From Paracoccaceae bacterium (GTDB taxonomy: Bacteria > Pseudomonadota > Alphaproteobacteria > Rhodobacterales > Rhodobacteraceae), in NCBI GenBank assembly GCA_020832445.1, contig JAFIEO010000030.1, positions 1 through 64,000 of the forward strand: DNA of 64,000 nt, written 5' to 3'. The position numbers and the translations under genes were made by a program. Positions within the stretch are counted from its first letter, which is position 1. The number at the start of each line of letters is the position of its first letter. The notes below the pieces were generated by a model. The model saw only the letters and a program-made list of their open reading frames with translations, did no database searches and had not been told where the DNA came from. Positions 36,421-45,374 of the stretch are shown piece after piece.

Positions 36421-37599
36421 CTACAGCATGCGCAACAATTGCGGCGTGGGCCAACCATCTGCGGGCAGGCCAAGCTGCGCCTGTATATCCTGCACCGCCG
36501 CGCGCGTATTTGCACCCAGAATGCCGTCAATACCGCCCACATCGAACCCGCGCTGTGCCAGTTTTTGCTGCAACTGGCGCATCTGGTCCTGATTCAGCCC
36601 CTGTTCGGGATTGCCGGCCTGATAGACAGGCGCCCCCATCAGGCGCGTGGCAAAATAGGCGGCTGTGGTGATGTAGATAAAGCTTTGGTTCCATTCAAAC
36701 AGCGTGTTGAAATTCGGGAACACCATGAACGCTGGTCCGCGATGGCCCTGCGGCAGGATGACAGACGCGCGCATATTCCCCGATGGCAGGCTGCCATGGG
36801 TGGGACGCACACCCAGTTGTTGCCACTGGCTGACAGTCAGTTCGGTGCGCAGCCCTGTCTGGGTCAGGTCCAGCCCGCCTGGCAGGGCGACTTCATGCAT
36901 CCACGGCTCGTTCGCGCGCCAGCCCTTGGCGCGCAGCATGGACGCGGCCGAAAGAATGGAATCGGGGACAGAGTTTTGCAGGTCAATACGCCCGTCACCG
37001 TCCCCATCGACCGCATGATTTATGATGTCCGACGGCAATTTCTGCACCATGCCGATTTCGCCAGCCCATGCGCCGCGCGTGCGTGCGGGGTCCAGCATGC
37101 CACGGCGATACATTTCAATCGCGGAAAACACCTGCGGGCGGAACAATTCGGGGCGACGGCAATCATGCGACAACGTGACCAGCGCGTTCACGGTGTTGAA
37201 ATCGCCCTGAACCGCGCCGAAATCCGTCTCAAACGCCCAGAACGCCAACAAAATGCCCGGTTGAACACCATAGGTCTGTTGCGCCGCGCGAAAAATATTC
37301 GCGTGACGGTCGGCATTGGCCCGCCCCGCATTCATCCGGTTTTGCGAAATCAACGCGCGCGAGAAATCCAGAAACGGGCGTTGAAAGATGCCCTGCCGCC
37401 GGTCCGCATTCAGAACAGATTGTTCATGCCGGACATTGGCAAAGAAATTTTCAATCAACGCGCGGTCAAAGCCGCGGGTCGCTGCCTCTGATTTCAGGCC
37501 CTGAACAAATGATCCGAAATTGCCACCGCAACTTTGCGCCTGTGCCGTTGCGCCCAAACCAAAACTAAGAACTGCCGCCAGAACCGGAAGAAAACGCAT
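36421..37599 (-). CDS. Lytic murein transglycosylase (MltB-type) with peptidoglycan-binding domain
   Basis: A 392-residue exported enzyme. The signal peptide is MRFLPVLAAVLSFGLGATAQAQ. The SLT/MltB-like catalytic domain covers about residues 30-310. The catalytic glutamate is probably in LLAFWAFETDFGAVQGD, followed by GAWAGEIGMVQKLPSD. A PG-binding_1 domain occupies the last ~60 residues (LAQRGFDVGGIDGILGANTR). It cleaves peptidoglycan to 1,6-anhydromuropeptides. No lipobox is seen, so it is likely soluble in the periplasm. Start 37599 is chosen because the signal peptide begins there. Confidence 0.9.
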   Translation of the reverse strand: MRFLPVLAAVLSFGLGATAQAQSCGGNFGSFVQGLKSEAATRGFDRALIENFFANVRHEQSVLNADRRQGIFQRPFLDFSRALISQNRMNAGRANADRHANIFRAAQQTYGVQPGILLAFWAFETDFGAVQGDFNTVNALVTLSHDCRRPELFRPQVFSAIEMYRRGMLDPARTRGAWAGEIGMVQKLPSDIINHAVDGDGDGRIDLQNSVPDSILSAASMLRAKGWRANEPWMHEVALPGGLDLTQTGLRTELTVSQWQQLGVRPTHGSLPSGNMRASVILPQGHRGPAFMVFPNFNTLFEWNQSFIYITTAAYFATRLMGAPVYQAGNPEQGLNQDQMRQLQQKLAQRGFDVGGIDGILGANTRAAVQDIQAQLGLPADGWPTPQLLRML

Positions 37600-37684
37600 A
37601 CCACCCCCTAAAAATTTGTCCCACGTTAGCGCAGGACAAATCTTATGGGAATCGCTTTTGTGTGAACAGTGCGGCAGCGCCTGA

Positions 37685-38665
37685 TCAAAGCGCGGCACGA
37701 CCATGGGGTGCGTTGAAATCAAGATCCGGGTTGATGGGAATAATCCGGTTCGGGTTTATCGTATCGTGGCTGTAATGGTAATGCCGCACGATATGGGCAA
37801 AATTCACCGTTTCCGCGACACCCGCATGCTGGAACAGATCGCGCGTATAGGCCCACAATGCGGGGTAATCCACAATCCGGCGGCGATTGCATTTGAAATG
37901 CAGGTGATACACGCTGTCAAACCGCACCAATGTGGTGAACAGCCGCCAGTCGGCTTCGGTCAGGGTATCACCCATCAGGTAGCGCTGCCCGGTCAGGCGG
38001 TCCTCCAGCCAGTCAAGGGACTGGAACAGGGGGACCACCGCTTCATCATAGGCGGCCTGGGTTGTGGCAAAGCCGGATTTGTAAACGCCATTGTTCACCG
38101 TGTCATAGATACGGTCGTTCACGGCCTCAATATCGGCCCGCAGCGCCTGCGGGTAGTAATCGTCAGTATTGCCGGTCAGCCCGTCAAAGGCTGAATTGAA
38201 CATGCGGATAATTTCGGCAGACTCGTTCGACACGATTGTGCCGCGCTTTTTGTCCCACAGCACAGGCACCGTGACGCGGCCTGAAATCTTTGGATCGGCC
38301 TGTGTATAGACATCGCGCATGAATTTATGCCCGAACAGCCGGTCGCCGGTTGCACCGTCAAAATCCTCTGCGAAGGTCCAGCCGTCATTCAGCATGTCGG
38401 GGTGAACCGCCGACACGTCAATCAGCCCGTCCAGCCCTTTCAGCTTGCGGAAAATCAGTGTGCGATGTGCCCATGGGCATGCATAAGACACATACAGATG
38501 ATAGCGCCCCGCTTCCGCCTTGAACCCGCCTTCGCCCGATGGCCCTGCGCTGCCATCTGCTGTGACCCAGTTGCGAAACCGCGACGTGTCGCGTTTGAAC
38601 GCGCCGCCGGTTTTACTGGTATCATACCATTCACTTGACCATTCGCCGTCAATCAATCGGCCCAT
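37685..38665 (-). CDS. Glutathione S-transferase, glutathionyl-hydroquinone reductase type
   Basis: A 326-residue member of the ECM4/YqjG/PcpF group of Xi-class glutathione transferases. The catalytic cysteine lies in YACPWAHRT (CPWA motif). The thioredoxin-fold N-terminal and helical C-terminal domains are both complete, including WRLFTTLVRFDSVYH in the latter. These enzymes reduce glutathionyl-hydroquinones to hydroquinones. The ATG at 38665 has GGAGGG nearby and fits the family start (MGRLIDGEW). Confidence 0.92.
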   Translation of the reverse strand: MGRLIDGEWSSEWYDTSKTGGAFKRDTSRFRNWVTADGSAGPSGEGGFKAEAGRYHLYVSYACPWAHRTLIFRKLKGLDGLIDVSAVHPDMLNDGWTFAEDFDGATGDRLFGHKFMRDVYTQADPKISGRVTVPVLWDKKRGTIVSNESAEIIRMFNSAFDGLTGNTDDYYPQALRADIEAVNDRIYDTVNNGVYKSGFATTQAAYDEAVVPLFQSLDWLEDRLTGQRYLMGDTLTEADWRLFTTLVRFDSVYHLHFKCNRRRIVDYPALWAYTRDLFQHAGVAETVNFAHIVRHYHYSHDTINPNRIIPINPDLDFNAPHGRAAL

Positions 38666-38764
38666 ATTAAACCCTCCATTTGCTTGGATGGACATATGGG
38701 CCAAGGTGGTGGTGGCGCAATCTGCATTCACGCACGCGCCCTGTGCATTAGCTGCGCACACACC

Positions 38765-39937
38765 CTATTGCAGGTCTTTGAACGCCGCCTGCAAGCGCGC
38801 CACCGCAGTTTCAACCACTGATCGCGGCGCCCCAAGGTTGAAACGCAGATAGGATGTGCCGCCCGTGCCAAATGTCGGCCCGTGATTGGCGGCAATTTGG
38901 GCGTCACGCTCGACCCTTGCGGTGAATTCCTGCGGGTCCATGCCCGTGCCCGAAAAATCCACCCAAGCCAGATAGGTGGATTGCAACGCCATGGACTGCA
39001 CACCGGGAATGGCATTCATGCCTGCATCAAACACCCGCCGGTTGCCATCCAGATAGGTGCACAGCGCATCAACCCATTCCGCGCCCGCTGGCGAATACGC
39101 CGCCGTCACCGCATGCAGACCAAAGGAATTGGGCGAAATGCCCATCGCGGCCATTGTCGTGGCGAACTGCCCGCGCAATTTGTCATCGGCAATGATGACA
39201 TTGCCGCAATGCGTGCCAGCAAGGTTGAATGTCTTGGATGCGGCGGTCAGCATAACCAGACGGTCCGCGCAATCCGGTGCGGCCACCGGCATGGGAACAT
39301 GCGTGGCACCGGGCATGACCAGATCATGGTGAATTTCATCTGACACCAACAGCAGATCATGACGCGCGCAGAAATCGGCGACATCACGCAATTCCTGCGC
39401 CGTCCACACACGCCCGCCGGGGTTATGCGGTGAACACAGGATCAGCATGCGTTCCTGCCCCGTCATCAGTGCATCAGCGGCGTCGAAATCCATTTCATAG
39501 GCACCCTCATTCAGCGCCAGCGGGCATTCGACCACCTTGCGCCCTGCGGCGTGAATGGTGCGCGCAAAGGCATGATAGACGGGCGTGAACAGCACCACCC
39601 CGTCACCCGGCTGTGTCCATGTGTGCAAACACAGGCCAACTGCATTCACCAACCCGTGCGTGGTGAAAATATGGGCAGAATCCACCTGCCAGCCATGGCG
39701 GTTTGCCATCCACCAGCAAATTGCGGCGCGATACGCATCATCATCACCGAAATAGCCATACACGCCATGGTCCACCGCCTTTTGCAGCGCGTCCTGCACA
39801 CAGGAAGGCGGGCGAAAGTCCATATCGGCCACCCACATGGAAATTCCGGTGTCGGGGGATACGCCATAGCGGTCCTGCATCATGTCCCATTTCATGGAAT
39901 GGGTGCCGCGCCGGTCGATGATCTGGTCAAAATTCAT
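38765..39937 (-). CDS. MalY/PatB-type cystathionine beta-lyase/aminotransferase
   Basis: A 390-residue fold-type I PLP enzyme of the MalY/PatB group. NFDQIIDRRGTHSMKWD is the family N-terminus, and the PLP lysine is in LTAASKTFNLAG. CSPHNPGGRVW is also typical. Members cleave C-S bonds (cystathionine or cysteine conjugates) or act as aminotransferases. Beta C-S lyase is the best guess. The start at 39937 is set by GGAGG upstream. It is divergent from the def-def2-fmt operon. Confidence 0.88.
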   Translation of the reverse strand: MNFDQIIDRRGTHSMKWDMMQDRYGVSPDTGISMWVADMDFRPPSCVQDALQKAVDHGVYGYFGDDDAYRAAICWWMANRHGWQVDSAHIFTTHGLVNAVGLCLHTWTQPGDGVVLFTPVYHAFARTIHAAGRKVVECPLALNEGAYEMDFDAADALMTGQERMLILCSPHNPGGRVWTAQELRDVADFCARHDLLLVSDEIHHDLVMPGATHVPMPVAAPDCADRLVMLTAASKTFNLAGTHCGNVIIADDKLRGQFATTMAAMGISPNSFGLHAVTAAYSPAGAEWVDALCTYLDGNRRVFDAGMNAIPGVQSMALQSTYLAWVDFSGTGMDPQEFTARVERDAQIAANHGPTFGTGGTSYLRFNLGAPRSVVETAVARLQAAFKDLQ

Positions 39938-40039
39938 GAGGTGCCTCCGGTTTTGGAACAAGCTGGCCTGTGCGCGTGCGCGCTGCAAGCGGAAAATGCC
40001 CCATTGAACAGGCGTGTGGCTTGGCTTAAATCGCAAATC

Positions 40040-40561
40040 ATGACCCTGCGCCCGATCCTGATACACCCCGACCCGCGGCTGAAGAAGCCTTGCACCCCGA
40101 TTGACGGGATAACCCCTGATATTGGCAAGCTGGCAGAAGATATGCTGCAAACCATGTATGATGCCCCCGGCATTGGACTGGCCGCGCCACAAGTGGGCGT
40201 GTTAAAGCGCATGTTCGTCATCGATTGCGTCAAGGAAGAAGGCGAGGCCCCCCGCCCCATGGTGCTGATCAACCCCGAAATCATCGCCACATCGGACGAG
40301 ATGAACACCTATGAAGAAGGGTGTCTGTCCATCCCCGAACACTACGCCGAAGTCACCCGCCCCAAGCTGGTAACCATGCGCTGGATGGGCCTTGACGGGA
40401 AAATGCACGAAGACGAATTTGACGGGCTTTGGGCCACCTGTGCACAGCATGAGCTGGACCACCTGAACGGCAAGCTGTTCATCGACCATCTGGGCGCGAT
40501 CAAACGTCAGATGATCACGCGCAAGATGGTCAAACTGAAACGCGAACAGGCCCGTGGATGA
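40040..40561 (+). CDS. def: Peptide deformylase
   Basis: A 173-residue deformylase that removes the formyl group from nascent proteins. All three motifs are intact: GIGLAAPQ, EGCLS (Cys95) and HELDH (His137, Glu138, His141), which bind the metal and activate water. The start at 40040 gives the family MTLRPILIHPDPRL. It is the first gene of def-def2-fmt and overlaps the second copy by 4 bp (ATGA). Confidence 0.96.
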   Translation: MTLRPILIHPDPRLKKPCTPIDGITPDIGKLAEDMLQTMYDAPGIGLAAPQVGVLKRMFVIDCVKEEGEAPRPMVLINPEIIATSDEMNTYEEGCLSIPEHYAEVTRPKLVTMRWMGLDGKMHEDEFDGLWATCAQHELDHLNGKLFIDHLGAIKRQMITRKMVKLKREQARG

Positions 40562-41052
40562 GTGTGCGGCCCTGTATCCCGTGGCCTGATAAACGCCTGC
40601 GCAGTCCTGCGGCACCGGTTGATGCAATTACCGACGACATTCGCGCCATCTGGGCGGATATGATCGACACGATGGAAGCGATGCCCGGTGTCGGGCTGGC
40701 CGCGCCGCAAATTGGCGTCATGCTGCGGCTGGCGGTGGTGGACGCGTCGGACAATCGCGGGCAGGTGGTGCGCATGGCCAACCCCGAAATTCTGCACGCC
40801 AGCGCGCAGATGCGCAGCCATGACGAAGCCAGCCCCAACCTGCCCGGTGTCTGGGCCAGCATCGACCGGCCCCGCGCCGTGACGGTGCGGTTTATTAATG
40901 ACACCGGCGCACCCGAAGACCGTGATTTCGTGGGTCTTTGGGCAACGTCCGTGCAGCACCAGATCGACCACCTGAACGGCAAGATGTATTTTGACCACCT
41001 AAGCAAGCTGAAGCGCGACATGCTGTTGCGCCGCGCCAGAAAGGCGGGTTGA
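40558..41052 (+). CDS. Deformylase paralog lacking active-site residues
   Basis: A 164-residue peptide-deformylase paralog directly behind def. Motif 1 (GVGLAAPQ) is kept. Motif 2, normally EGCLS, reads EASPN, with Ser92 at the metal-binding cysteine. Motif 3, normally HExxDH, reads HQIDH, with Gln135 replacing the catalytic glutamate. The fold should be preserved, but classical metal-dependent deformylation is unlikely. It overlaps def by 4 bp and abuts fmt with no gap, so its expression is tied to both. The intact frame argues against decay. A structural or regulatory role is a guess. Confidence 0.88.
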   Translation: MSVRPCIPWPDKRLRSPAAPVDAITDDIRAIWADMIDTMEAMPGVGLAAPQIGVMLRLAVVDASDNRGQVVRMANPEILHASAQMRSHDEASPNLPGVWASIDRPRAVTVRFINDTGAPEDRDFVGLWATSVQHQIDHLNGKMYFDHLSKLKRDMLLRRARKAG

Positions 41053-41955
41053 ATGCGCGTTATCTTCATGGGCACGCCGGATTTTTCGGTTGCCGCACTT
41101 GATGCAATCCATGCCGCGCATGATGTCGTGTGCGTCTATACCCAGCCCCCGCGCCCTGCGGGCCGTGGCAAACAGCCCCGCCCGACGGCGGTGCATGCGC
41201 GCGCCGATGCACTTGGCCTGCCTGTGCGCCACCCCGTCAGCCTGAAGGATGCACAGGCGCAGGCCGAATTTGCAGCCCTTGGCGCGGATGTGGCCGTAGT
41301 GGTGGCCTACGGGCTGATCCTGCCGCAAGCTGTGCTGGATGCGCCGCGCATGGGCTGCCTGAATATCCACGCCTCGCTTCTGCCGCGTTGGCGGGGGGCG
41401 GCGCCGATCCAGCGTGCGATCATGGCAGGCGATGATGACACCGGCATTTGCATCATGCAGATGGAAGCGGGGCTGGATACAGGGCCGGTTCTGCTGTTTG
41501 ACTCCACCCCCATTGGCGACGATGACACCGCCCAGACCCTGCATGACCGCCTGTCGCAGATGGGTGCGGGGCTTATTGTCCGCGCGCTTGACCGCCTGCC
41601 CGACCTGACGCCCCAACCGCAGCCCGAAACGGGCGTCACCTATGCCGCCAAGATCGACAAGGCCGAAGCCCGCATTGACTGGACGCGCCCCGCTGATGAG
41701 GTTGCACGCCAGATCCGCGCGCTGTCGCCCTTTCCGGGCGCATGGTGCGAAACCCCGTTGGGGCGGCTGAAACTGCTGCAAGCGCAGGCCGTTGACGGAA
41801 CCGGCGCACCGGGCGAAGTGCTGACAGGGCTGACAATCGCCTGCGGCAAGGGGGCGGTGCAGGTGACTGACGTGCAACGCGAAGGCAAGCGCGCCATGTC
41901 AGCGGCGGAACTGCTGCGTGGGGCGGGGTCCGTGACAGGTGTGGTTTTCAGCTAA
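41053..41955 (+). CDS. fmt: Methionyl-tRNA formyltransferase
   Basis: A 300-residue formyltransferase that makes fMet-tRNA with 10-formyl-THF. The catalytic triad is visible in the [17 protein letters not shown] motif (Asn and His) and in GLDTGPVLL (Asp). The C-terminal OB-like domain is present. The start directly follows the def2 stop, completing the def-def2-fmt operon. Confidence 0.96.
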   Translation: MRVIFMGTPDFSVAALDAIHAAHDVVCVYTQPPRPAGRGKQPRPTAVHARADALGLPVRHPVSLKDAQAQAEFAALGADVAVVVAYGLILPQAVLDAPRMGCLNIHASLLPRWRGAAPIQRAIMAGDDDTGICIMQMEAGLDTGPVLLFDSTPIGDDDTAQTLHDRLSQMGAGLIVRALDRLPDLTPQPQPETGVTYAAKIDKAEARIDWTRPADEVARQIRALSPFPGAWCETPLGRLKLLQAQAVDGTGAPGEVLTGLTIACGKGAVQVTDVQREGKRAMSAAELLRGAGSVTGVVFS

Positions 41956-42033
41956 GGCTAGGCAGGCAGGGTCGACGCTGGCGGGATGGGGCGTTTTGGT
42001 ATTCCCAAGGCGCGGAGCAAAGGCCGTAGGCCG

Positions 42034-42173
42034 CCGCGCCATCGGTGGGCCGTCCCGCGGCCTGCCGATTTGGCCAGCGACACGCCAAGCCATTTAAGTA
42101 AGGGGTATGCAGCTTGCATAAAGTGCACCCCTCACATGTCGGATCGGCAGCCCCCGGCCCACCGATAGCGCGG
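42034..42173. repeat. Nested ~140-bp imperfect palindrome
   Basis: The outer arms CCGCGCCATCGGTGGGCCG (42034-42052) and CGGCCCACCGATAGCGCGG (42155-42173) are complementary at 18 of 19 positions. Inside are CTGCCGAT/ATCGGCAG (42062-42069, 42143-42150), AGGGGT/ACCCCT and ATGCA-gct-TGCAT. Together they could form one long cruciform or RNA hairpin. It fills the 268-bp gap between fmt and the convergent trmB. There is no T-run at its edge, so a simple terminator is unlikely. A dispersed palindromic element or a structured RNA are the alternatives. Confidence 0.6.
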
Positions 42174-42223
42174 GCTTTGCAAGTGCTTCAATGTTGCAAT
42201 CCAGCCAGTTTCACACGCCAGCG

Positions 42224-42949
42224 TCACCCCCGCACAGGGTGTTCATTGCGCCGAAACGTCAGGTAATGGGGCGCACGCCCTTCGCGCAGGGCTTTTTGTT
42301 CATACCGTGTGGAATACCAGTCATCCCATGGCTGCACCCAATCGGCGGGCGCGGGCGTCAGGCAATCGAAACCGGCGGCGGGCACTTCGTCCATTGTCTG
42401 GCGCACATAATCGGGAATATCGGTTGCCACGCGAAATATCGCACCCGGTTTCAGCACCCGCGCCAACTGGTCCAGATATCCCGCCGTCACAAAACGGCGG
42501 CGGTGGTGGCGGGCTTTGGGCCATGGGTCGGGATACAGCAAAAACGCACGATCAAGGCATTCGTCGGGCAGCACATCAAACAGGTCACGCACATCCCATG
42601 GATAGACGCGCAGGTTGCGCACACCCGCCTGCCGGATTTTGCCCAACAACATGGCCACGCCATTGATATAGGGTTCACAGCCGATAATCCCCACATCAGG
42701 ATTTTGCGCGCATTGATGCACCAGATGCTCGCCCCCGCCAAACCCCACTTCCAGCCAAAGCGGGCGCGCATCGCCGAAGAAATCTTCGGGGTTCACAATA
42801 TGCCGGTCGGGGTTGTCTTGCACGCTGACACCCTTGGGGTGCAACTGGGCCAGATCCTGATCCAGATAGCGCTGTTGCGCGGGCTTCAGGGACTTTCCCT
42901 TGATTCGGCCGTAAAAATTGCGCGTCTGCGGTGCCTTGGGCGGTAACAT
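42224..42949 (-). CDS. trmB: tRNA (guanine-N7-)-methyltransferase
   Basis: A 241-residue class I methyltransferase forming m7G46 in tRNA. The SAM-binding motif is WLEVGFGGGEHL, and PDPWPKARHHRRR is the diagnostic TrmB segment. The N-terminus (RNFYGRIKGKSLKPAQ) is typical. The start at 42949 is the most conserved choice; in-frame codons further up extend into non-conserved sequence. It is convergent with fmt and divergent from the FKBP gene. Confidence 0.94.
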   Translation of the reverse strand: MLPPKAPQTRNFYGRIKGKSLKPAQQRYLDQDLAQLHPKGVSVQDNPDRHIVNPEDFFGDARPLWLEVGFGGGEHLVHQCAQNPDVGIIGCEPYINGVAMLLGKIRQAGVRNLRVYPWDVRDLFDVLPDECLDRAFLLYPDPWPKARHHRRRFVTAGYLDQLARVLKPGAIFRVATDIPDYVRQTMDEVPAAGFDCLTPAPADWVQPWDDWYSTRYEQKALREGRAPHYLTFRRNEHPVRG

Positions 42950-43135
42950 ATGCTCATTCCATGGGTTTTGCGCGGTCGGTATGCAGGTGCAGGCAGCTTG
43001 GGTCAAGCTGCTTGGGGGAATGGGTTTACAAACAGCATCCAAACCCCCATGTTTGAACCTGCAAGCCCAGAGTCACCGTGCGAGATTGCGCGCCTCTGAC
43101 AAACCCACAACTCCCCCTACTCGGAAGGATATACC

Positions 43136-43564
43136 ATGACGCAAGCAAAAGCGGGCGATACTGTGCGTATTCACTACACTGGAACCTTGGCAGACGGGTC
43201 GGTTTTCGACAGCTCCGAAGGCCGCGATCCGCTGGAATTCCAGCTTGGCGCAGGCGCAATCATCCCCGGTCTGGACCGCGCGATTGACGGCATGACGGTC
43301 GGCGACCAGAAAACCGTGACCATCCCCAGCACCGAAGCTTACGGCGAGTACCAGCCCGAAGCCCGCCAAGACGTTCCGCGCGACCAGATTCCCGCCGATA
43401 TTCCGCTGGACCCGGGCACCATGTTGCAGATGCAAACCCCCGACGGGCGCGCAATGCCGGTCACTGTGGCCGAAGTGACAGAACAGGCGGTAACGCTGGA
43501 TGCGAACCACCCGCTGGCCGGCAAAGACCTGACCTTCGCGGTAGAGGTCGTTTCAGTAAATTGA
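43136..43564 (+). CDS. FKBP-type peptidyl-prolyl isomerase, SlyD-like
   Basis: A 142-residue FKBP with the SlyD-type insert-in-flap arrangement: VRIHYTGTLADGSVFDSSEG, then PGLDRAIDGMTVGD, then the IF domain and VDFAVEVVSV-like end. It isomerises prolyl bonds and probably binds unfolded chains. There is no metal-binding histidine tail as in E. coli SlyD. AAGGA precedes the ATG. A 17-bp stem terminator follows immediately. Confidence 0.93.
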   Translation: MTQAKAGDTVRIHYTGTLADGSVFDSSEGRDPLEFQLGAGAIIPGLDRAIDGMTVGDQKTVTIPSTEAYGEYQPEARQDVPRDQIPADIPLDPGTMLQMQTPDGRAMPVTVAEVTEQAVTLDANHPLAGKDLTFAVEVVSVN

Positions 43565-43570
43565 TAACAC

Positions 43571-43613
43571 AACACCACAAGCGGGCATCCTTGCATTGCC
43601 CGCTTGTGGTGTT
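43571..43613. terminator. Bidirectional terminator between FKBP and RTX-type genes
   Basis: AACACCACAAGCGGGCA pairs perfectly with TGCCCGCTTGTGGTGTT over 17 bp with a 9-base loop. It lies between the convergent FKBP and RTX-repeat genes and can end both transcripts, although the flanking T-tracts are short. Confidence 0.85.
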
Positions 43614-43626
43614 CCCGCGCGTCCCG

Positions 43627-44631
43627 TCATTCTGCGGCAATACCCAACAGGTCGGGGTATTCCGGCACCAGCGCAATATCCTGCGCAGTCAGCCCCGCAC
43701 CATGGGCAACATTGGCAATCAAATGACCATCCAGCCAGATCTGTGCCGTGTCAGGGTCAGTGGGGCTGAACTGCACTGAAAGCTGCGGCTCGGTCAGTCG
43801 CGACGGGTCGTAGTGCAAAACAATCTGATCATCCTGCGGGTTGAAATCGACAATGGTGACAGCGGCCTGTCCATGCAACCAATCGCCCAGCGCAAATGTA
43901 TCAGAACCATCGCCGCCATTCAGGTAATCGCCCTGACCGGCAATCAGCAAATCATCGCCGTCGCCGCCATTCAGGAAATTGCGCCCGCTGATATCATGCC
44001 CGTCGTCATCCAGCGCAACACCCACCAGCGTGTCATTGCCCGCACCGCCATTCAGCGTGTTGTTGCCTTCACCGGCAATCAGCAGATCATCCCCTGCGCC
44101 GCCAATCAGTGTATCATCCCCCGCGCCACCGATCAGCGTGTCATTCCCTTCGCCGCCATTCATATAGGCATCGCCCTGACCGGCTTGCAGCCAGTCATCG
44201 CCGCCAAGGCCCGCAAGGGTGTCGTTTCCGGCCCCGCCAGTCAGCGTGTCGTCCAGATTGCTGCCTTGTAACAACGCCGCACTGTCCCCGCCATTCAGGT
44301 TCAGCGGTTCTTCAGGGTCCGGTTCCGGGAATTTGTCAGAGCTGTGAATGCGTTCATCCAGATCATCGAACAATCCCGCCACATCCGGCGCATCGAAGAA
44401 ATACAAGGCTTCTTCCTGATCTGCGGCACTGCCATTCACACCGTCATCCGCATCAAGCTGGCCCAGCACACCGCCTGAGCTTGTTGTCATAGCGGACTGC
44501 GATTCCGCATCATCATTGACGTCATCGGGGGAATCATCCGCCTGATCTTCAGACTCTTTGGACGTTGCAAGCATGCCGTCCGCCGCAATGCCTGCAAGCA
44601 AGGCACCAAACAAACCCATCATCAAAAACAT
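43627..44631 (-). CDS. RTX-type calcium-binding repeat protein
   Basis: A 334-residue acidic protein. An N-terminal hydrophobic stretch ([18 protein letters not shown]) is followed by ~90 acidic, probably disordered residues. The repeat region then carries about ten GGxGxDxLx nonapeptides (for example [10 protein letters not shown] and [10 protein letters not shown]). Such repeats form calcium-binding parallel beta-rolls. The C-terminal ~90 residues resemble the end of RTX proteins secreted by type I systems, but no ABC or membrane-fusion genes are near. Frames starting at 44646 add five residues. Target and role are unknown. Confidence 0.85.
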   Translation of the reverse strand: MFLMMGLFGALLAGIAADGMLATSKESEDQADDSPDDVNDDAESQSAMTTSSGGVLGQLDADDGVNGSAADQEEALYFFDAPDVAGLFDDLDERIHSSDKFPEPDPEEPLNLNGGDSAALLQGSNLDDTLTGGAGNDTLAGLGGDDWLQAGQGDAYMNGGEGNDTLIGGAGDDTLIGGAGDDLLIAGEGNNTLNGGAGNDTLVGVALDDDGHDISGRNFLNGGDGDDLLIAGQGDYLNGGDGSDTFALGDWLHGQAAVTIVDFNPQDDQIVLHYDPSRLTEPQLSVQFSPTDPDTAQIWLDGHLIANVAHGAGLTAQDIALVPEYPDLLGIAAE

Positions 44632-44897
44632 ATTGCACCACCCCACATGGCAACGAGTAACCGAAATTCATTTCGCTTAATGTTCTTATTATCTCATAGT
44701 TTGCGGGATTCTCACAGCGGTATCCGGCAAACCCGCAGGTGAATCTGGGAAACTAGTTAACGCCGGTCATGGAAAAATAGGCTTTTCTTGGTGCCGTAAA
44801 TGGTCTATCCGGCGCGCCTGTGCCTTTGGCATGGTATAACGGCCCTGCTGGACGACATCCCGGCCTGCGCCAAAACCCTAATACACAGGAGATCCCG

Positions 44898-45167
44898 ATG
44901 TCGATCACCGTAGAAGACAAGACCCGCCTGATTCAAGAATTTGCCCGTGGCGAAGGCGACACCGGCTCGCCCGAAGTTCAGGTTGCTGTGCTGACCAAGC
45001 GCATCACCAACCTGACAGAGCATTTCAAAACCCACAAAAAAGACAACCATTCCCGTCGTGGGCTTTTGAAACTGGTGGCCACACGCCGCAAGCTGCTGGA
45101 TTATGTGCGCAGCAAGGATGAAGCCCGTTACCGCGTTCTTATCGCGAAACTGGGCATCCGCCGCTAA
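44898..45167 (+). CDS. rpsO: 30S ribosomal protein S15
   Basis: An 89-residue S15 that binds 16S rRNA. The sequence starts [18 protein letters not shown] and contains [20 protein letters not shown], both diagnostic. The ATG at 44898 has AGGAGA upstream. pnp, often adjacent, is not in the window. An intrinsic terminator follows 23 bp after the stop. Confidence 0.97.
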   Translation: MSITVEDKTRLIQEFARGEGDTGSPEVQVAVLTKRITNLTEHFKTHKKDNHSRRGLLKLVATRRKLLDYVRSKDEARYRVLIAKLGIRR

Positions 45168-45190
45168 GTCGCGACATATACCAGGATTTG

Positions 45191-45222
45191 AACGCCCGTC
45201 TTGCAAAAGACGGGCGTTTTCA
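45191..45222 (+). terminator. Intrinsic terminator of rpsO
   Basis: AACGCCCGTCTT pairs perfectly with AAGACGGGCGTT around a GCAA tetraloop, followed by TTT. It separates rpsO from the biosynthetic cluster that begins at 45375. Confidence 0.92.
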
Positions 45223-45374
45223 TTTCAGGCAGTCCGCCCGCAGATAGGGCAAAAGTGACAGCATATGGCCGTTAAATTGCCTTATTTCTGTCGCCAAACA
45301 GCGCCATACGCTGATACATATCACGATAAGGAAACAATCGCGTTCTAGAAGTGCGTCCGGTGGCAGGTATGATT

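Noticed and set aside
43900-44300. Tandem DNA repeat in the RTX gene
   Set aside because: The periodicity is explained by the nonapeptide protein repeats; the DNA itself varies between units. No CRISPR-like spacer structure is present.
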